The position numbers and the translations under genes were made by a program. A stretch of DNA of 64,000 nt from NCBI GenBank assembly GCA_964624625.1, contig CAZUXW010000004.1, positions 34,349 to 98,348 of the forward strand, given 5' to 3'. This DNA is from PALSA-1180 sp964624625 (lineage in GTDB: Bacteria > Oederibacteriota > Muellerivitia > Muellerivitales > Muellerivitaceae). Below are positions 15,061 through 24,436 of this stretch, piece after piece. Each line of letters begins with the position of its first letter. Within the stretch, counting starts at the first letter, position 1. The notes beneath the pieces were generated by a model. The model was not told where the DNA came from, ran no database searches, and worked only from the letters and a program-made list of their open reading frames with translations.

Positions 15061-17169
15061 TTAAATATGCGGCTGGGAGGCCAGAAAATCGGTAATGGTA
15101 GCCTTGTCCGGCGGGTTAGGCACTAACAGCAAATAACGCTCGAACATTTGGGCCGCGTAATCAGCCCTGGTTCTCATATTCATGTAACCCAAGGTCCGAT
15201 AGGCCTCGGCGTAATTGGGATCAAGGCTTCGGACCGTTTCCCATTCCTTGGTCGCCTGTTCGAAGAGCCCGGCCTGGAAGTACTGAAAGCCCAGGTGCTG
15301 ATGGGCGTCCGTGGAGCTGGGATTTAATTTGACGGCCTTCCGGAAGAACTGAAGGGCATCCTTCGGATTTTTTTGGTTCTCGGCCAAGATTCCCCGGTCA
15401 AACCAGGGAAGAAAATAACCAGGGGACAATTGGGACGCCTTCTCGAAGGAAAGGGCCGCGTGATCGGTCCAGCCCTGGCTGTTCTCCACCACGCCGGCGT
15501 TGAGGAAAAGGCGGCTATTGTCGAACCCGATCGCCTTGGCCTGCATCAGGCAATCCTCCCCCATGAAGCCGCTTTTCGCCACCTCGAGGCCGTAGGAAGC
15601 CTTGAACAGGTAATAGCGCGAGGCTGTTTCCCGCGACAAGTAATCATGGTTCAGTTCGACCCTGGGAGTCCTGAAATTCTGCCATAGGAATTCCTCCGCA
15701 GGCGGTGGATGTCCCCCATAAGCCTCCCAAAAGAGCAGTCCCTTCATCAGGAGGGTTTCCCGGGGCGCGTCGATTTTCTCGCTGTAAAAAACAGCCGAGG
15801 GGTTCTGGCGGGCTTCGTAGTTTCTTTCCGCCGCCGCCAAGAGGGGCGGGGCCGTTCCCGTCTCGTTCCGGTAATCCAACAAATGGTAAATGTCCGGAAA
15901 GAGTCCTCCGGTGCGGTCGAAGATGTCCAGGTCGGGACGCAAATGGCGGACGAGTTTCAGGTAAGCCAAGGGAAAGGTGATGGAGTCACCCGAGCTGAAA
16001 AGAACCGAATGGGCCGGCATTTGGGAAAGGATGTCCAGGCCGACGTCCTCCACCGCCAAGTTCCGGCTGGAGTTGTTTTGGGTGAAGGCGGAAAGGGTTG
16101 AGCCGCAGAGGATGAGCGCCGCCGCCGGGATCAGGAGTGGTTTCCAGGAACCCCTTCGGGCAAAAATCCATTCCAGGCCCCTCAGAATGAGGGGTGAAAA
16201 CCAAAGAAGGGCCGGGGGAAGAAAAGCCCCGTTGATGTGGTTGTTTTCGGGATTGTAATCATCCCGGATCAGGAACGGAAGAAGGATGAAAAGGCAAGAG
16301 GCCCCGATGAAATATTCCGGTTGGATCCCCTTCCGGTTTTTCCAAAGGCCTGCCGCCAGGAGAACCGGGCCCAGGCCCCAGGACTCCAGCAGGAAATCCT
16401 TCGTGTAGAGGTAAAGGTCCCAAAAACCATTCAGGAAGGATCCGGTGGAGATGTCGCCGCCATATTGGGCCCGGGTGACATGGTAAAAAAGCTGTTGGAA
16501 GGTGGAGGGGTTTCCCCAATTGACCAGGGGAGCGAGGTTGGCACGGAGCGGAAGGACGAGGTAGGGTGATAATCCGAGGCAAAGGAGCGAGGAGGCGATC
16601 GCGGCTTTTTTACCGTCCTTAAGCTCATTTCGATAAGCCCATCCCAAGGCTGGAAGGATCAAGAAGGTTAGGTGCTGATGGGACAGGGCGGCTCCTGTCA
16701 GGAAGCCGGCGGCGTAAAGATTGAATGTGGTTGGAAAAAGGACGAAGTTCAATAGACCCGCGGTGAAAAAAAGATGCAGCGCGAAAACTTCCGGGCTGAC
16801 CATTTGGTGAAAAACCAGGGGTCCGGCCATGACCAAGCCGGCGGCCAGCAGGACAAGGGAATTTTTCCCGGTGGGGGTGTTGGAACTTCCGGCGAACTTT
16901 CCGAGGGTAGGGACCAAGACCATCAAGGCGGCGGTTTGGGCCAGTATCGACAAAAAAGTCATTCGAAAGGCGGGGGAACCTAACGGTAAAAGCTGGGCCA
17001 AACGGCCGAGTGTGACGAAAAGAGGGTAGCCCGGAGCGTGGGCGGAGCCCAGGTGAAAGGCGGCGGCGGTCAACTCAGGCGCGTCCCCCCCCACCATCCC
17101 AGGCGCCGCCGCCGCCAAGGATAGGGCGATCCAAATAAAAGGAAGGGCTCCGGTGAAAACCGTGATCAT
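15061..17169 (-). CDS. DUF2723 (TMEM260-like) membrane protein with C-terminal TPR domain
   Basis: The 702-residue protein begins with the DUF2723 signature around residues 20-75 ('GGDAPELTAAAFHLGSAHAPG' region, then 'GSPAFRMTFLS'), with about ten membrane segments over the first ~330 residues. Eukaryotic TMEM260 of this family is a protein O-mannosyltransferase of the GT-C class, so a lipid-linked-sugar glycosyltransferase role is plausible. The C-terminal ~170 residues are TPR repeats, for example 'ALQFFRKAVKLNPSSTDAHQHLGFQYF'-type units. Its ATG overlaps the tonB stop (ATGA), so it is made together with TonB. Confidence 0.85.
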   Translation of the reverse strand: MITVFTGALPFIWIALSLAAAAPGMVGGDAPELTAAAFHLGSAHAPGYPLFVTLGRLAQLLPLGSPAFRMTFLSILAQTAALMVLVPTLGKFAGSSNTPTGKNSLVLLAAGLVMAGPLVFHQMVSPEVFALHLFFTAGLLNFVLFPTTFNLYAAGFLTGAALSHQHLTFLILPALGWAYRNELKDGKKAAIASSLLCLGLSPYLVLPLRANLAPLVNWGNPSTFQQLFYHVTRAQYGGDISTGSFLNGFWDLYLYTKDFLLESWGLGPVLLAAGLWKNRKGIQPEYFIGASCLFILLPFLIRDDYNPENNHINGAFLPPALLWFSPLILRGLEWIFARRGSWKPLLIPAAALILCGSTLSAFTQNNSSRNLAVEDVGLDILSQMPAHSVLFSSGDSITFPLAYLKLVRHLRPDLDIFDRTGGLFPDIYHLLDYRNETGTAPPLLAAAERNYEARQNPSAVFYSEKIDAPRETLLMKGLLFWEAYGGHPPPAEEFLWQNFRTPRVELNHDYLSRETASRYYLFKASYGLEVAKSGFMGEDCLMQAKAIGFDNSRLFLNAGVVENSQGWTDHAALSFEKASQLSPGYFLPWFDRGILAENQKNPKDALQFFRKAVKLNPSSTDAHQHLGFQYFQAGLFEQATKEWETVRSLDPNYAEAYRTLGYMNMRTRADYAAQMFERYLLLVPNPPDKATITDFLASQPHI

Positions 17170-17936
17170 GGATTGTTTTTTAAGTTGAAGGAAAAGGTGA
17201 TGACGCCCGATTGGTCGGTTTGGCTGATTTCAGGCGGAAGGGGCTCGAATTCCCATTGGACCAGGGCTTTGTAAACCACTTGGTCCAATTCGCGGTAGCC
17301 CGAGGTCTGTTCGAATTGGATGTCATTTTCCCGCAAGAGGCCGTTGGGCATGACCGTCAATTGAAGTCGGACAGTAGCCTCGATTCCCTGTTTCTTCGCC
17401 CAGTCCGGGTACTCAGGATTCACTTGCCACTTGATGGTTCGAGCCGCCAGTTCCCCCTCAATGTTGGCGTTGCCGTTGGGGGTGCCGGCCACCCCGATAT
17501 GGCCCAATCCGGCGGTGGTTTTAATTTTATTCGGGGCATCCTTTTTAAGTTCCAAACCGATGGGGGCGGAATGACGCAGGCTTTCCAAGTAGGCTTCCGA
17601 CGAGGCGGCGCCGGAATGGACTTTTGGTTTGAGGGGTTTCTTGACGCTGACCTCCGGCTTTTCCGCCGCCGACACGGGCGGGTTCGACAATTCTGTCCGG
17701 GGCGTGGAGAATTCCCCGTTGGTTTCCGCCATGGGAAGTTGGACTGGAACTTCACCCGTGTGTGAAGCGGGTGATCCCAGGCCCTGGCCCTGGGACATTT
17801 GGCCGATGAGGGTCAACTCCATGAGTAGGGGCGTTCGAACCACCAAGAAAGAATGGTAGAGGACAAATAAAATAAGCAGCAGCAATCCGTGGAATAGGGT
17901 CGAGTAAATGAGGGAATTTTTAAAATCTTGTTCCAT
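17166..17936 (-). CDS. tonB: TonB-like energy transducer
   Basis: The 256-residue protein has one N-terminal membrane anchor (about 12-33) and a Pro/Lys-rich periplasmic spacer (about 50-150). The C-terminal TonB domain is at about 165-252 with 'NPEYPDWAKKQGIEA', 'V-x-L-x-V-x-x-N-G' and 'ALVQWEFEPLP'. It lies 9 bp downstream of exbD, and together they would couple proton flow to outer-membrane receptors. A second family member, TolA, is excluded by the TonB_C motifs. Confidence 0.92.
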   Translation of the reverse strand: MEQDFKNSLIYSTLFHGLLLLILFVLYHSFLVVRTPLLMELTLIGQMSQGQGLGSPASHTGEVPVQLPMAETNGEFSTPRTELSNPPVSAAEKPEVSVKKPLKPKVHSGAASSEAYLESLRHSAPIGLELKKDAPNKIKTTAGLGHIGVAGTPNGNANIEGELAARTIKWQVNPEYPDWAKKQGIEATVRLQLTVMPNGLLRENDIQFEQTSGYRELDQVVYKALVQWEFEPLPPEISQTDQSGVITFSFNLKNNP

Positions 17937-17945
17937 CGAGGATCC

Positions 17946-18380
17946 TTATTTGGGCGTGATGGGGGCGGGGGCATTGTCCCCCAGCTCCACGGCGATTCCC
18001 AATTTGCTGATGCCGGCCGTATAGGCCTTGGACATGATTCCCGCTACGGTTCCGTGGGAGACGTTTTTATCGGCGTTGATCATGACCAGGGCCGCCGGCT
18101 TCTTTTGAATCAGGGTTTGGAGCAGGGCCACCAGATTTTCCAAGGGGGTTTCCGCGTCGTTCACGTAAACCTTATCCCCCTGGGTGATGGTAATGGTGAT
18201 GGTTTCCGGCAAGGCTGGCGAGGGGGCCGCGACCTTCGGCAGCTTCACCTGAAAAGCGCCCTGGAACAGGAAGGGCGTGGTGACCATGAAGATGACCAAG
18301 AGGACCAACACCACGTCGGTGAAGGGCACCATGTTGATTTCGGCGATGAGCTTCGATTTAGACCTCAGTCGGCTTTGCAT
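17946..18380 (-). CDS. exbD: ExbD/TolR biopolymer transport protein
   Basis: The ATG at 18380 is chosen because AAGGAG lies 9 nt upstream; an in-frame TTG at 18401 would place the start over this ribosome site. The 144-residue protein has one TM helix starting 'INMVPFTDVVLVLLVIFM', with the conserved proton-path Asp22, and a periplasmic alpha/beta domain. It works with ExbB as the proton-driven stator for TonB. Confidence 0.93.
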   Translation of the reverse strand: MQSRLRSKSKLIAEINMVPFTDVVLVLLVIFMVTTPFLFQGAFQVKLPKVAAPSPALPETITITITQGDKVYVNDAETPLENLVALLQTLIQKKPAALVMINADKNVSHGTVAGIMSKAYTAGISKLGIAVELGDNAPAPITPK

Positions 18381-18425
18381 CGATAGTTCTCCTTCCGGCA
18401 AATATCAAAAACAACAAGTCCACTT

Positions 18426-18523
18426 GCCACAGATGATCAGGGATGAACTCAGACAAATCTTTTTTAAAAGGATTTCGAATTTTAGTTTGCGCCATCCGTG
18501 TTAATCCGTGTTCATCTTTGGCT
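18426..18523. repeat. Imperfect inverted repeat, family A, between exbB and exbD
   Basis: The left arm starts GCCACAGATGATCAGGGAT (18426 on). The right arm (18490-18523) reads as its imperfect reverse complement, with CCGTGTTAATCCGTGTTCAT inside. About 30 bp of AT-rich sequence separates the arms. Confidence 0.7.
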
Positions 18524-18536
18524 AACCCTAGTTTCC

Positions 18537-19148
18537 TCATCCGAACCTTTCGTTTATTTCCGAGATGACGATCTCCGCTTCCTGGGCGATTTCATTCAGC
18601 CTGGCCTGGAACCAGTTGTAGATGAAAACCGCCGAGATGGCCACGAAGAGGCCGGTGGCGGTGGCAAAAAGGGCCTCCGCGATTCCTTTGGAAACGACCG
18701 CCGCTCCCCCGGCATTGGCCAAAGCCAGGTCCTGGAAGGCCTGAATAATGCCTAAAACGGTGCCAAAAAGCCCCACGAAGGGCGCGATGCTGCCGATGGT
18801 GGCCAGAAGCGGCAATCGGGCTTCCAGCCGCAAAAGCTGGATCTTCGCCTCCCTTTCCATGGCCTGGGTCAAGTCCGTCCCGTCATTTTTGGCCTTGAGC
18901 CCCGCCTGGACGACCTTGGCTAAAAGGGTGCCGTTTCGGTCGCAGGCTTCCACGCATTCATGGAACGTTTTTTTGTTGAGGAAGGGTTCCAAAGCCGCCA
19001 TCACCTCTTCCCTTTTCCGGTAATGGGCGCGGAAATAGGTCCAGCGGTTGTAAAGCACCGCCACGACCACAATGGACATGAGGATCAAAAGGCCGATCGT
19101 CCAGCCGCCCTTCAATAAAACCTGGAACAACGAGAAATCGTGACTCAT
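18537..19148 (-). CDS. exbB: ExbB/TolQ/MotA-family proton channel protein
   Basis: The 203-residue protein has three membrane segments: about 15-33, then the conserved 'ATIGSIAPFVGLFGTVLGI' segment (about 115-133), and 'ALFATATGLFVAISAVFIYNW' (about 159-180). A cytoplasmic loop carries basic and acidic helices. GGAGG precedes the ATG. With ExbD it forms the proton channel that energises TonB. The exbB-exbD spacer is unusually long for this pair (156 bp) because a repeat sits in it. Confidence 0.95.
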   Translation of the reverse strand: MSHDFSLFQVLLKGGWTIGLLILMSIVVVAVLYNRWTYFRAHYRKREEVMAALEPFLNKKTFHECVEACDRNGTLLAKVVQAGLKAKNDGTDLTQAMEREAKIQLLRLEARLPLLATIGSIAPFVGLFGTVLGIIQAFQDLALANAGGAAVVSKGIAEALFATATGLFVAISAVFIYNWFQARLNEIAQEAEIVISEINERFG

Positions 19149-19170
19149 AAATCCTCCAAAAAATTCAATT

Positions 19171-19262
19171 GAACCACAGAGTTACTCAGAGTTCCCAAAA
19201 GTGAGGCTTAAAATCCTTGAAATCATTTTACTCTGTGTTACCCCGTGTAACTCTGTGGTTAA
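19171..19262. repeat. Imperfect inverted repeat, family A variant, between the barrel gene and exbB
   Basis: The left arm GAACCACAGAGTTACTCAGA (19171 on) is mirrored by the right arm ending TGTAACTCTGTGGTTAA (19262). The ~35-bp middle is unrelated to the other copies. It could form a long hairpin in the operon transcript. Confidence 0.75.
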
Positions 19263-19267
19263 AATCC

Positions 19268-21157
19268 CTAAAAAATAACTTCAATTCCCCCGCGGATGTG
19301 AAACCTCGGCTCCAAGTATCCAGGCTGGATTTGGTAATTCTCTCCCAGCAAATTATCCCCATTCAGCCATAGGGAGAAAGTCTTGCTCAAATGGTAAGTG
19401 GCGTCAAGCCCCAGGGTCCAGTAGGCGGGTAAGGACCCAGGCAGGCTGTCGAACGCCTGCCGGTCCGACATGGCCTGCAATTCCAACCTTGTTTCCAACT
19501 GGTCGTCCCCGCGATAAATGGAAAGGATGCCCCGGTGCGCGGCTAATCCCGTAACGTTCAAACCATCCCCGGAGCGGTTCATGCCCTGGGTCCATTGATA
19601 GGTCGCGGCAGCCTGCCAATCCTTCATGAAGTTCCATTGAACATTGGCCCCGGCCTTGGTGATTTCAACCTCGCCGAGGGTGGAATAGGCCTGGATTTGG
19701 ACCGGCGCCGAGGGAGATATGTCGGTCCATTGGTGGTCGTTTTGAATCCTGGCGACGGAGGCGGAAAGCGAGGTGATGATTTTTTCCGATATTTTTTGGG
19801 TGAACCGGCCTCCCCACTCGCCGGTCACCTCCGTGGCCAGGGGAAAACCCGTTTCCGGGGCCACATGCTCGTTGTTCATGTAGGTGTTATGAAAACTATC
19901 GACGTAACGGTCCGTGCGCCAATACAGATTGAGCTGGCTTTGGCCGAAAAACCGCCACATGAGGTCCAGAACGGGGAAAAATTTGAGGGGAAGGTCCAAT
20001 CCGCTTCCGCCCTGTCCTTGGAGTTTGGCCGTTAAGGACAAGTTTTCCCCGTGTTTTAAAAAGGCCTGGAGGCCGAACCATGCCCAGTCATAACTGGTGA
20101 CGGCGGGCGAGGCGAAATCCGAGGTCGCCCTCCTGCCGCCGGCCTCTAATCCGACGCGGTTCAGGAAAGGATCCAGGTCCTCGGCGGTTACCTTAAATTG
20201 GCCTTCCAACTCGCCGGTTTGGTTGGTTTTGGCGCTTCCGTCCCAGTAGGACAAGGTCGTCGGCTGGTTTGAGATTTTCACTTGGGCCTGGACCAGGTTT
20301 GAGATTTTCCAATGGAGGTCCGCGCTTTGTTCCGAACCCTGATGGGTTTCCCGAATCGAGCCTTGGTAAGGCAGCTCATCCTCGATTTGGGAGATATTCC
20401 CGGCCAAGCGGAGGCTGAAGGGTGTCGAGGAGAATAATTTGACGTCCAATCCGAAATTATAGCGCTTGTCCCCGTCCCGTCCGGCTCCCGCCGCCTCGCC
20501 GCCCCAAGTCGAGTAAAAACCGTTCAACAGGTACTGAAGATCCTTGAATTCCTGGCCGAACAGCCCCCAGCCGCCGTAGCTGTCGGGAGTTCCTCCGCCC
20601 GCGTGCAGGATAAAGGCCGTGTCCTTCGAGGGGCCCGCTTCCTCCGCGGTCAAGGCGGTAAAGGTTTTATTGAGGCCGGGAAGATCGTTGATGGCTCTTT
20701 CCACCCCGGTCAGATCGTGGCTTCCCAAGGTTACGTCATTCTCTTTTCGATCCAGCCTCTTGGCGCCGATGGTCAATTCGTTTTCCCCCGTGATGACGAC
20801 TTCAGGCAGGGAAAATTCCGGAACCGCGGTGGGCCGGCTTTGAACGGGGGCCTTTTCACCCTCGCCTTGGGATGGTTTTTGGTTGGCGCCAGGGGCCTGA
20901 CCGGATGGTTCTCCCGGGATTGCCGCCGCGTCGGGCTTGGAGATATCGGATTTATCCGTCGCGGGGGTGGCGGAAGAGGTCAAGTCGCTGTCGGGAAGGA
21001 TCGTCTCTTCGGCCTGGACGGAGGCGGCCATCAAACCTAAAACGCCGAAAAATAAAAATAGCCGATAGAGGCCGATTTGTCCGGCGGAGTTTTTGCGGAG
21101 CCGGAGGGAGGCCGGTGGGAAACCTTTTGGGCGGGGGATTTTTATGGGACTTTTCAC
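19268..21157 (-). CDS. Outer-membrane beta-barrel protein with TonB-box-like motif
   Basis: The 629-residue protein has a hydrophobic signal segment (about 30-49, ending 'SVQAEE') and a low-complexity Ser/Pro/Gly stretch (55-110). 'LPEVVITGE' at 118-125 resembles a TonB box. A long array of amphipathic strands ends in 'EVIF', with terminal Phe. A canonical TonB-receptor plug is not evident; at most a shortened 'GVERAINDLPGLNKT' stretch (about 150-165) remains. It is translationally coupled (ATGA) to the 1040-residue TPR gene upstream, with ExbB, ExbD and TonB downstream. An uptake or secretion receptor powered by that TonB is inferred. Confidence 0.8.
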   Translation of the reverse strand: MKSPIKIPRPKGFPPASLRLRKNSAGQIGLYRLFLFFGVLGLMAASVQAEETILPDSDLTSSATPATDKSDISKPDAAAIPGEPSGQAPGANQKPSQGEGEKAPVQSRPTAVPEFSLPEVVITGENELTIGAKRLDRKENDVTLGSHDLTGVERAINDLPGLNKTFTALTAEEAGPSKDTAFILHAGGGTPDSYGGWGLFGQEFKDLQYLLNGFYSTWGGEAAGAGRDGDKRYNFGLDVKLFSSTPFSLRLAGNISQIEDELPYQGSIRETHQGSEQSADLHWKISNLVQAQVKISNQPTTLSYWDGSAKTNQTGELEGQFKVTAEDLDPFLNRVGLEAGGRRATSDFASPAVTSYDWAWFGLQAFLKHGENLSLTAKLQGQGGSGLDLPLKFFPVLDLMWRFFGQSQLNLYWRTDRYVDSFHNTYMNNEHVAPETGFPLATEVTGEWGGRFTQKISEKIITSLSASVARIQNDHQWTDISPSAPVQIQAYSTLGEVEITKAGANVQWNFMKDWQAAATYQWTQGMNRSGDGLNVTGLAAHRGILSIYRGDDQLETRLELQAMSDRQAFDSLPGSLPAYWTLGLDATYHLSKTFSLWLNGDNLLGENYQIQPGYLEPRFHIRGGIEVIF

Positions 21158-24100
21158 TTGGAAACCTCCGTTGGAACGCCAGCGGCAGGGCCGGCTGTCG
21201 TGGGAGCGGCGCCTGGGTTCACGGTTTCAACCGGCGCGGCCGTTGGTTCAGCCTTTGCCGGTCCTGGTTCGGGGGTGGAGGTTTTCACTTTTTTACCATT
21301 TCCTTTTCCTTTTTTCACCGGTTTGGCCTTGGCGGGTTTTTTGGCCCTCTCCTTGGCCAAGAAGGGTTCTAACGCCTTGAGCCGTTTCAAGGTCGCTGAG
21401 CGGTAAGATTTAATGTGGGTGTATTTCAAGATTCGGTTATAGGTCTCCTCCGCCTTGGTAAATTGCTTCATGGACTCGTAACATTCCGCCATCTTGGCGA
21501 AGGCCGTCACGACCCATTGGTCCTGGGAGGGGTATTGAATCGTGATATGGTTGAACTCGCTGACCGCTTCCGAGTACTTCCCCCCCTGCTTCAGGAGGTC
21601 GGCGTGGTAAAAAGCCGCTTCCACCGCCAGTTTTTGGTTTTCGGAACGCATGGTCACTTCGTAAGCTTTCGAGGCCTCCTCTTTACGCCCGTTTTTTTCC
21701 AGCAGGACGCCGGCCTGGAGGCCCGCTTCCTGGGCTAGGGGATCCGAACCATAGTCCTTTAAAAGTTTTTGGAAATATTCCAGGGATTTATCCGGATGGC
21801 CCAATTGCTTCTCGCAGATGGCGCTGTTGAAGAGGGAGTGGGGCGCCAAACGGTGGTCGGGGTAGTCTTGAAAAATGCCCGTATAGGAGGCGAGGGCGTC
21901 CTTGAAATCCTGGGTCTCGAAATAAATGGAGCCGAGGCTGAATTGCCCCTCCAAGGCCAATGGATCGGTTGGGAATTTTTTTAAAAGGTCCTGGAAGACA
22001 GGCAGGGCCTCCTTGTTTTGCCCGTTTTTCACCAGGGCCGTTCCCATCCAAAAAAGGGACCGGGGGGCTTCGGCGCTGGCAGGATACTTATCGAGCAGGG
22101 TTTTGTAGGCCTCCACCGCTTCAGGGTATTTCTCGTCATGGAACAAATTATCCGCCAGACGGTACTGGATGCTCGGGGCAAAGGAGCTTCCGGGGAATTT
22201 TTCCAGAAAATCCTTCGCCACCTTCGAGGACTCGGACTTTTCCCCGAGCTTTTCCGAGGACCATTGGAGGCCGTAGAGGGCGTCGGGCAAGAGCGGATGC
22301 TCGGGATAGAGATCCATGAAGCTGCGGTAGACTTTTTTCGCTTCCGTGAACCGCTTGAGGTTAAAAAGGCAGTCCGCTTCCCTGAGATGGGCCTCGGGGG
22401 CCAGGCTGTCCTTGGGGTTTTCCGCCTCCACTTTGCCGAAAAGAACCTGGGCGGAATCGAAATCCTTGTCCCGGAAACAAGCCCAAGCGGTCCAGTAGGT
22501 CAGCCGCGCCTTGCGGTCCTCCGTTCCCGGTTTTAGGAGGAGCGCCTTCCAGAGTTCCCTGGCATGGGGGAATTTTTCCTGGCGGTAGGCGCACCAACCC
22601 AGCTGCTCCATCGCGTCCAGGGAATAGGGGGCGGCGGCCTTGTCGGTGACCAATTGGCGGTAGAGGGGTTCCGCCTTTTCGTACTGGTGCTGGTTGTAAA
22701 AGCAATCCCCTGCCCGGAGCTGGGCTTCCATCCCCAAGGGTGAGGAGGGGTTTAACCGGTAGGATTTTTGGAAATTTTTGGCGGCGTCGTCGTATTTTTC
22801 CTGCTGAAAAAGACTCCAGCCGAGCCCGGAGAGGCAATTCAAGGCCAGGTTATCCGCCGGTTGTTTTTGGAGGGCGGCCCCATATTCTTTCTCCGCTTCC
22901 GGGTAATTTTTTAATTGGTAGTCCGTTTCCGCGGCCCCCCAAAGGGTCCTGGTCTTGAGGTCGCCCTCGGCATCCTTGGCCACCTCGCGGAAGGTCGTCA
23001 AAGCGCTGTCGTATTTCCCCGTGGCGTAATCGCACCAGGCCTTCCAATAGGAGGAAGCTTGGGCCAACTCACCAGGCCCCTTCTCATGGGTTTGGCTGTA
23101 AAGATCCCTCGCCGCATCGTATTTTTCCTGAAGGTAGAGGCATCCGGCTTGTAGATATTGGGCGTCCCAGCGCAGGTCGCTTTCCGGAAGGAACTTAGCG
23201 ACGGCCTCGAAGTGGACCTCGGCCGAGTCAAATTGGCGGTTGGAATAATCGATCCAACCCAGCCCGTATTCCAGGAGGTCGGCCGGGGTTTTATGCCCCG
23301 CCAACTCCAGGCCCCGGCGGTAGGCTTGTCCCGCCGCCTCCTGGTCCCCCAGGACGGAGGATTCGGCGCCCTGCCGGGCCGCGGCCCAAGGCGCCAACAG
23401 GTGGGTGGGAAAGGAGGCGACGATCTTGCCGAAGGTCTTTTCGGCCTGGCTGTGGTTTTTTTGTTTTTCCAGGGTCCAGCCCAGCCCATAAAGAGCCGGC
23501 GCCTCCAGGAAATCATCCGGATATTTTTTCAGGAAATACTCGTAGCCCGTTTGGGCGTCCTGGAAATTTCCAAGGCGGAAGTGGGTTTCCGCCAATTGAA
23601 AAAGCGTCAATTTGGAAAGGGTGTTGTCCTCAGGGGATTTTTCCAGGACCTGGGTGAAGCCCTCCAAAGCCTGGGTATAGTCGTTGTGCTGGTAGTAGCA
23701 CCAGGCCCTCAGGTAGCGCACCAAGTTGGCGTATTGGTAGTTTGGATTTTGGTCCAGGATTTTGCCGTATTGCCTTCCGGCGTTCTCGTAGTCCTCCAGT
23801 TGGAAATAACATTCCGCCTCCCAAAAATAAAGGTCGGAGAATGTGTCCGGCTCAAAGGCCCGTTTTTCCAACTCTTGGAACTTGTCGATGGCCGACCGGT
23901 AATTTTTCAGGTAAACGGAGGACACAGCCGATTTAAATTCCAGCCCCAAGGCCCCCGCGGAGAGGGGGTTTAAGTGGAGCGATTGTTGGTAGGCCTGGTA
24001 GGCGGAGGCGTAGTCCTTCTCGTGAAATTGCGTCTCGCCGATCAGCCGCAGGGCCAGGGCCCTTTCAATGGTGCTTTCGCTTTTTTCCTCGACGAGAAGA

Positions 24101-24276
24101 AATTGCTCCATGGCCAGGTGGTAGGCACGGGATTTCAACAGGGCTTTACCCTGGTCCGCGGGGGAGGGCGGGTCGATGCCGGCGGCGGACAAATGGCTTG
24201 GCCCCCATTGGGCGCAAATCAGCGCAACCCCAAAAAGAATGGGGCGTAAATGGCGAAGGGAATATTTCGGGGTCAT
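21154..24276 (-). CDS. Very long TPR-repeat periplasmic protein
   Basis: I take the ATG at 24276, which begins a good signal peptide ('LRPILFGVALICAQWG', cleavage near 'SAAG'). The frame continues upstream to 24417 without one. The ~1040-residue product is almost entirely tetratricopeptide repeats of the BamD/YbgF type ('A-x-x-x-Y-x-x-L-L-x-x-Y-P-x-S' units), roughly two dozen. A C-terminal Lys/Pro/Ala-rich tail (about 970-1040) follows. Such arrays are protein-binding scaffolds. Its position as first gene of the barrel-ExbBD-TonB operon suggests it is a periplasmic or surface partner of that system. Comparable TPR proteins accompany TolQR-like motors in gliding machineries, but nothing here proves motility. 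Confidence 0.85.
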   Translation of the reverse strand: MTPKYSLRHLRPILFGVALICAQWGPSHLSAAGIDPPSPADQGKALLKSRAYHLAMEQFLLVEEKSESTIERALALRLIGETQFHEKDYASAYQAYQQSLHLNPLSAGALGLEFKSAVSSVYLKNYRSAIDKFQELEKRAFEPDTFSDLYFWEAECYFQLEDYENAGRQYGKILDQNPNYQYANLVRYLRAWCYYQHNDYTQALEGFTQVLEKSPEDNTLSKLTLFQLAETHFRLGNFQDAQTGYEYFLKKYPDDFLEAPALYGLGWTLEKQKNHSQAEKTFGKIVASFPTHLLAPWAAARQGAESSVLGDQEAAGQAYRRGLELAGHKTPADLLEYGLGWIDYSNRQFDSAEVHFEAVAKFLPESDLRWDAQYLQAGCLYLQEKYDAARDLYSQTHEKGPGELAQASSYWKAWCDYATGKYDSALTTFREVAKDAEGDLKTRTLWGAAETDYQLKNYPEAEKEYGAALQKQPADNLALNCLSGLGWSLFQQEKYDDAAKNFQKSYRLNPSSPLGMEAQLRAGDCFYNQHQYEKAEPLYRQLVTDKAAAPYSLDAMEQLGWCAYRQEKFPHARELWKALLLKPGTEDRKARLTYWTAWACFRDKDFDSAQVLFGKVEAENPKDSLAPEAHLREADCLFNLKRFTEAKKVYRSFMDLYPEHPLLPDALYGLQWSSEKLGEKSESSKVAKDFLEKFPGSSFAPSIQYRLADNLFHDEKYPEAVEAYKTLLDKYPASAEAPRSLFWMGTALVKNGQNKEALPVFQDLLKKFPTDPLALEGQFSLGSIYFETQDFKDALASYTGIFQDYPDHRLAPHSLFNSAICEKQLGHPDKSLEYFQKLLKDYGSDPLAQEAGLQAGVLLEKNGRKEEASKAYEVTMRSENQKLAVEAAFYHADLLKQGGKYSEAVSEFNHITIQYPSQDQWVVTAFAKMAECYESMKQFTKAEETYNRILKYTHIKSYRSATLKRLKALEPFLAKERAKKPAKAKPVKKGKGNGKKVKTSTPEPGPAKAEPTAAPVETVNPGAAPTTAGPAAGVPTEVSK

Positions 24277-24436
24277 GGGTCGCACGCTATTTTGACGAGG
24301 GAATGGCCCGGGGGTTACCACTGAAATTTCTTCGGACGGTTTAAACCGCCCGGGGGACGGTTGAAACGCCCGAAAGGGCCTTGGGGCCCCGCACCGATGG
24401 GAGGATGGCTGGCGCAAGCGGACCGTTTATCCGCGG

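Noticed and set aside
24337..24348. 12-bp palindrome CGGTTTAAACCG between rpsA and the TPR gene as an operator or terminator
   Set aside because: It lacks a T-tract and a spacer loop, and one isolated 12-bp palindrome in a GC-rich spacer is weak evidence.
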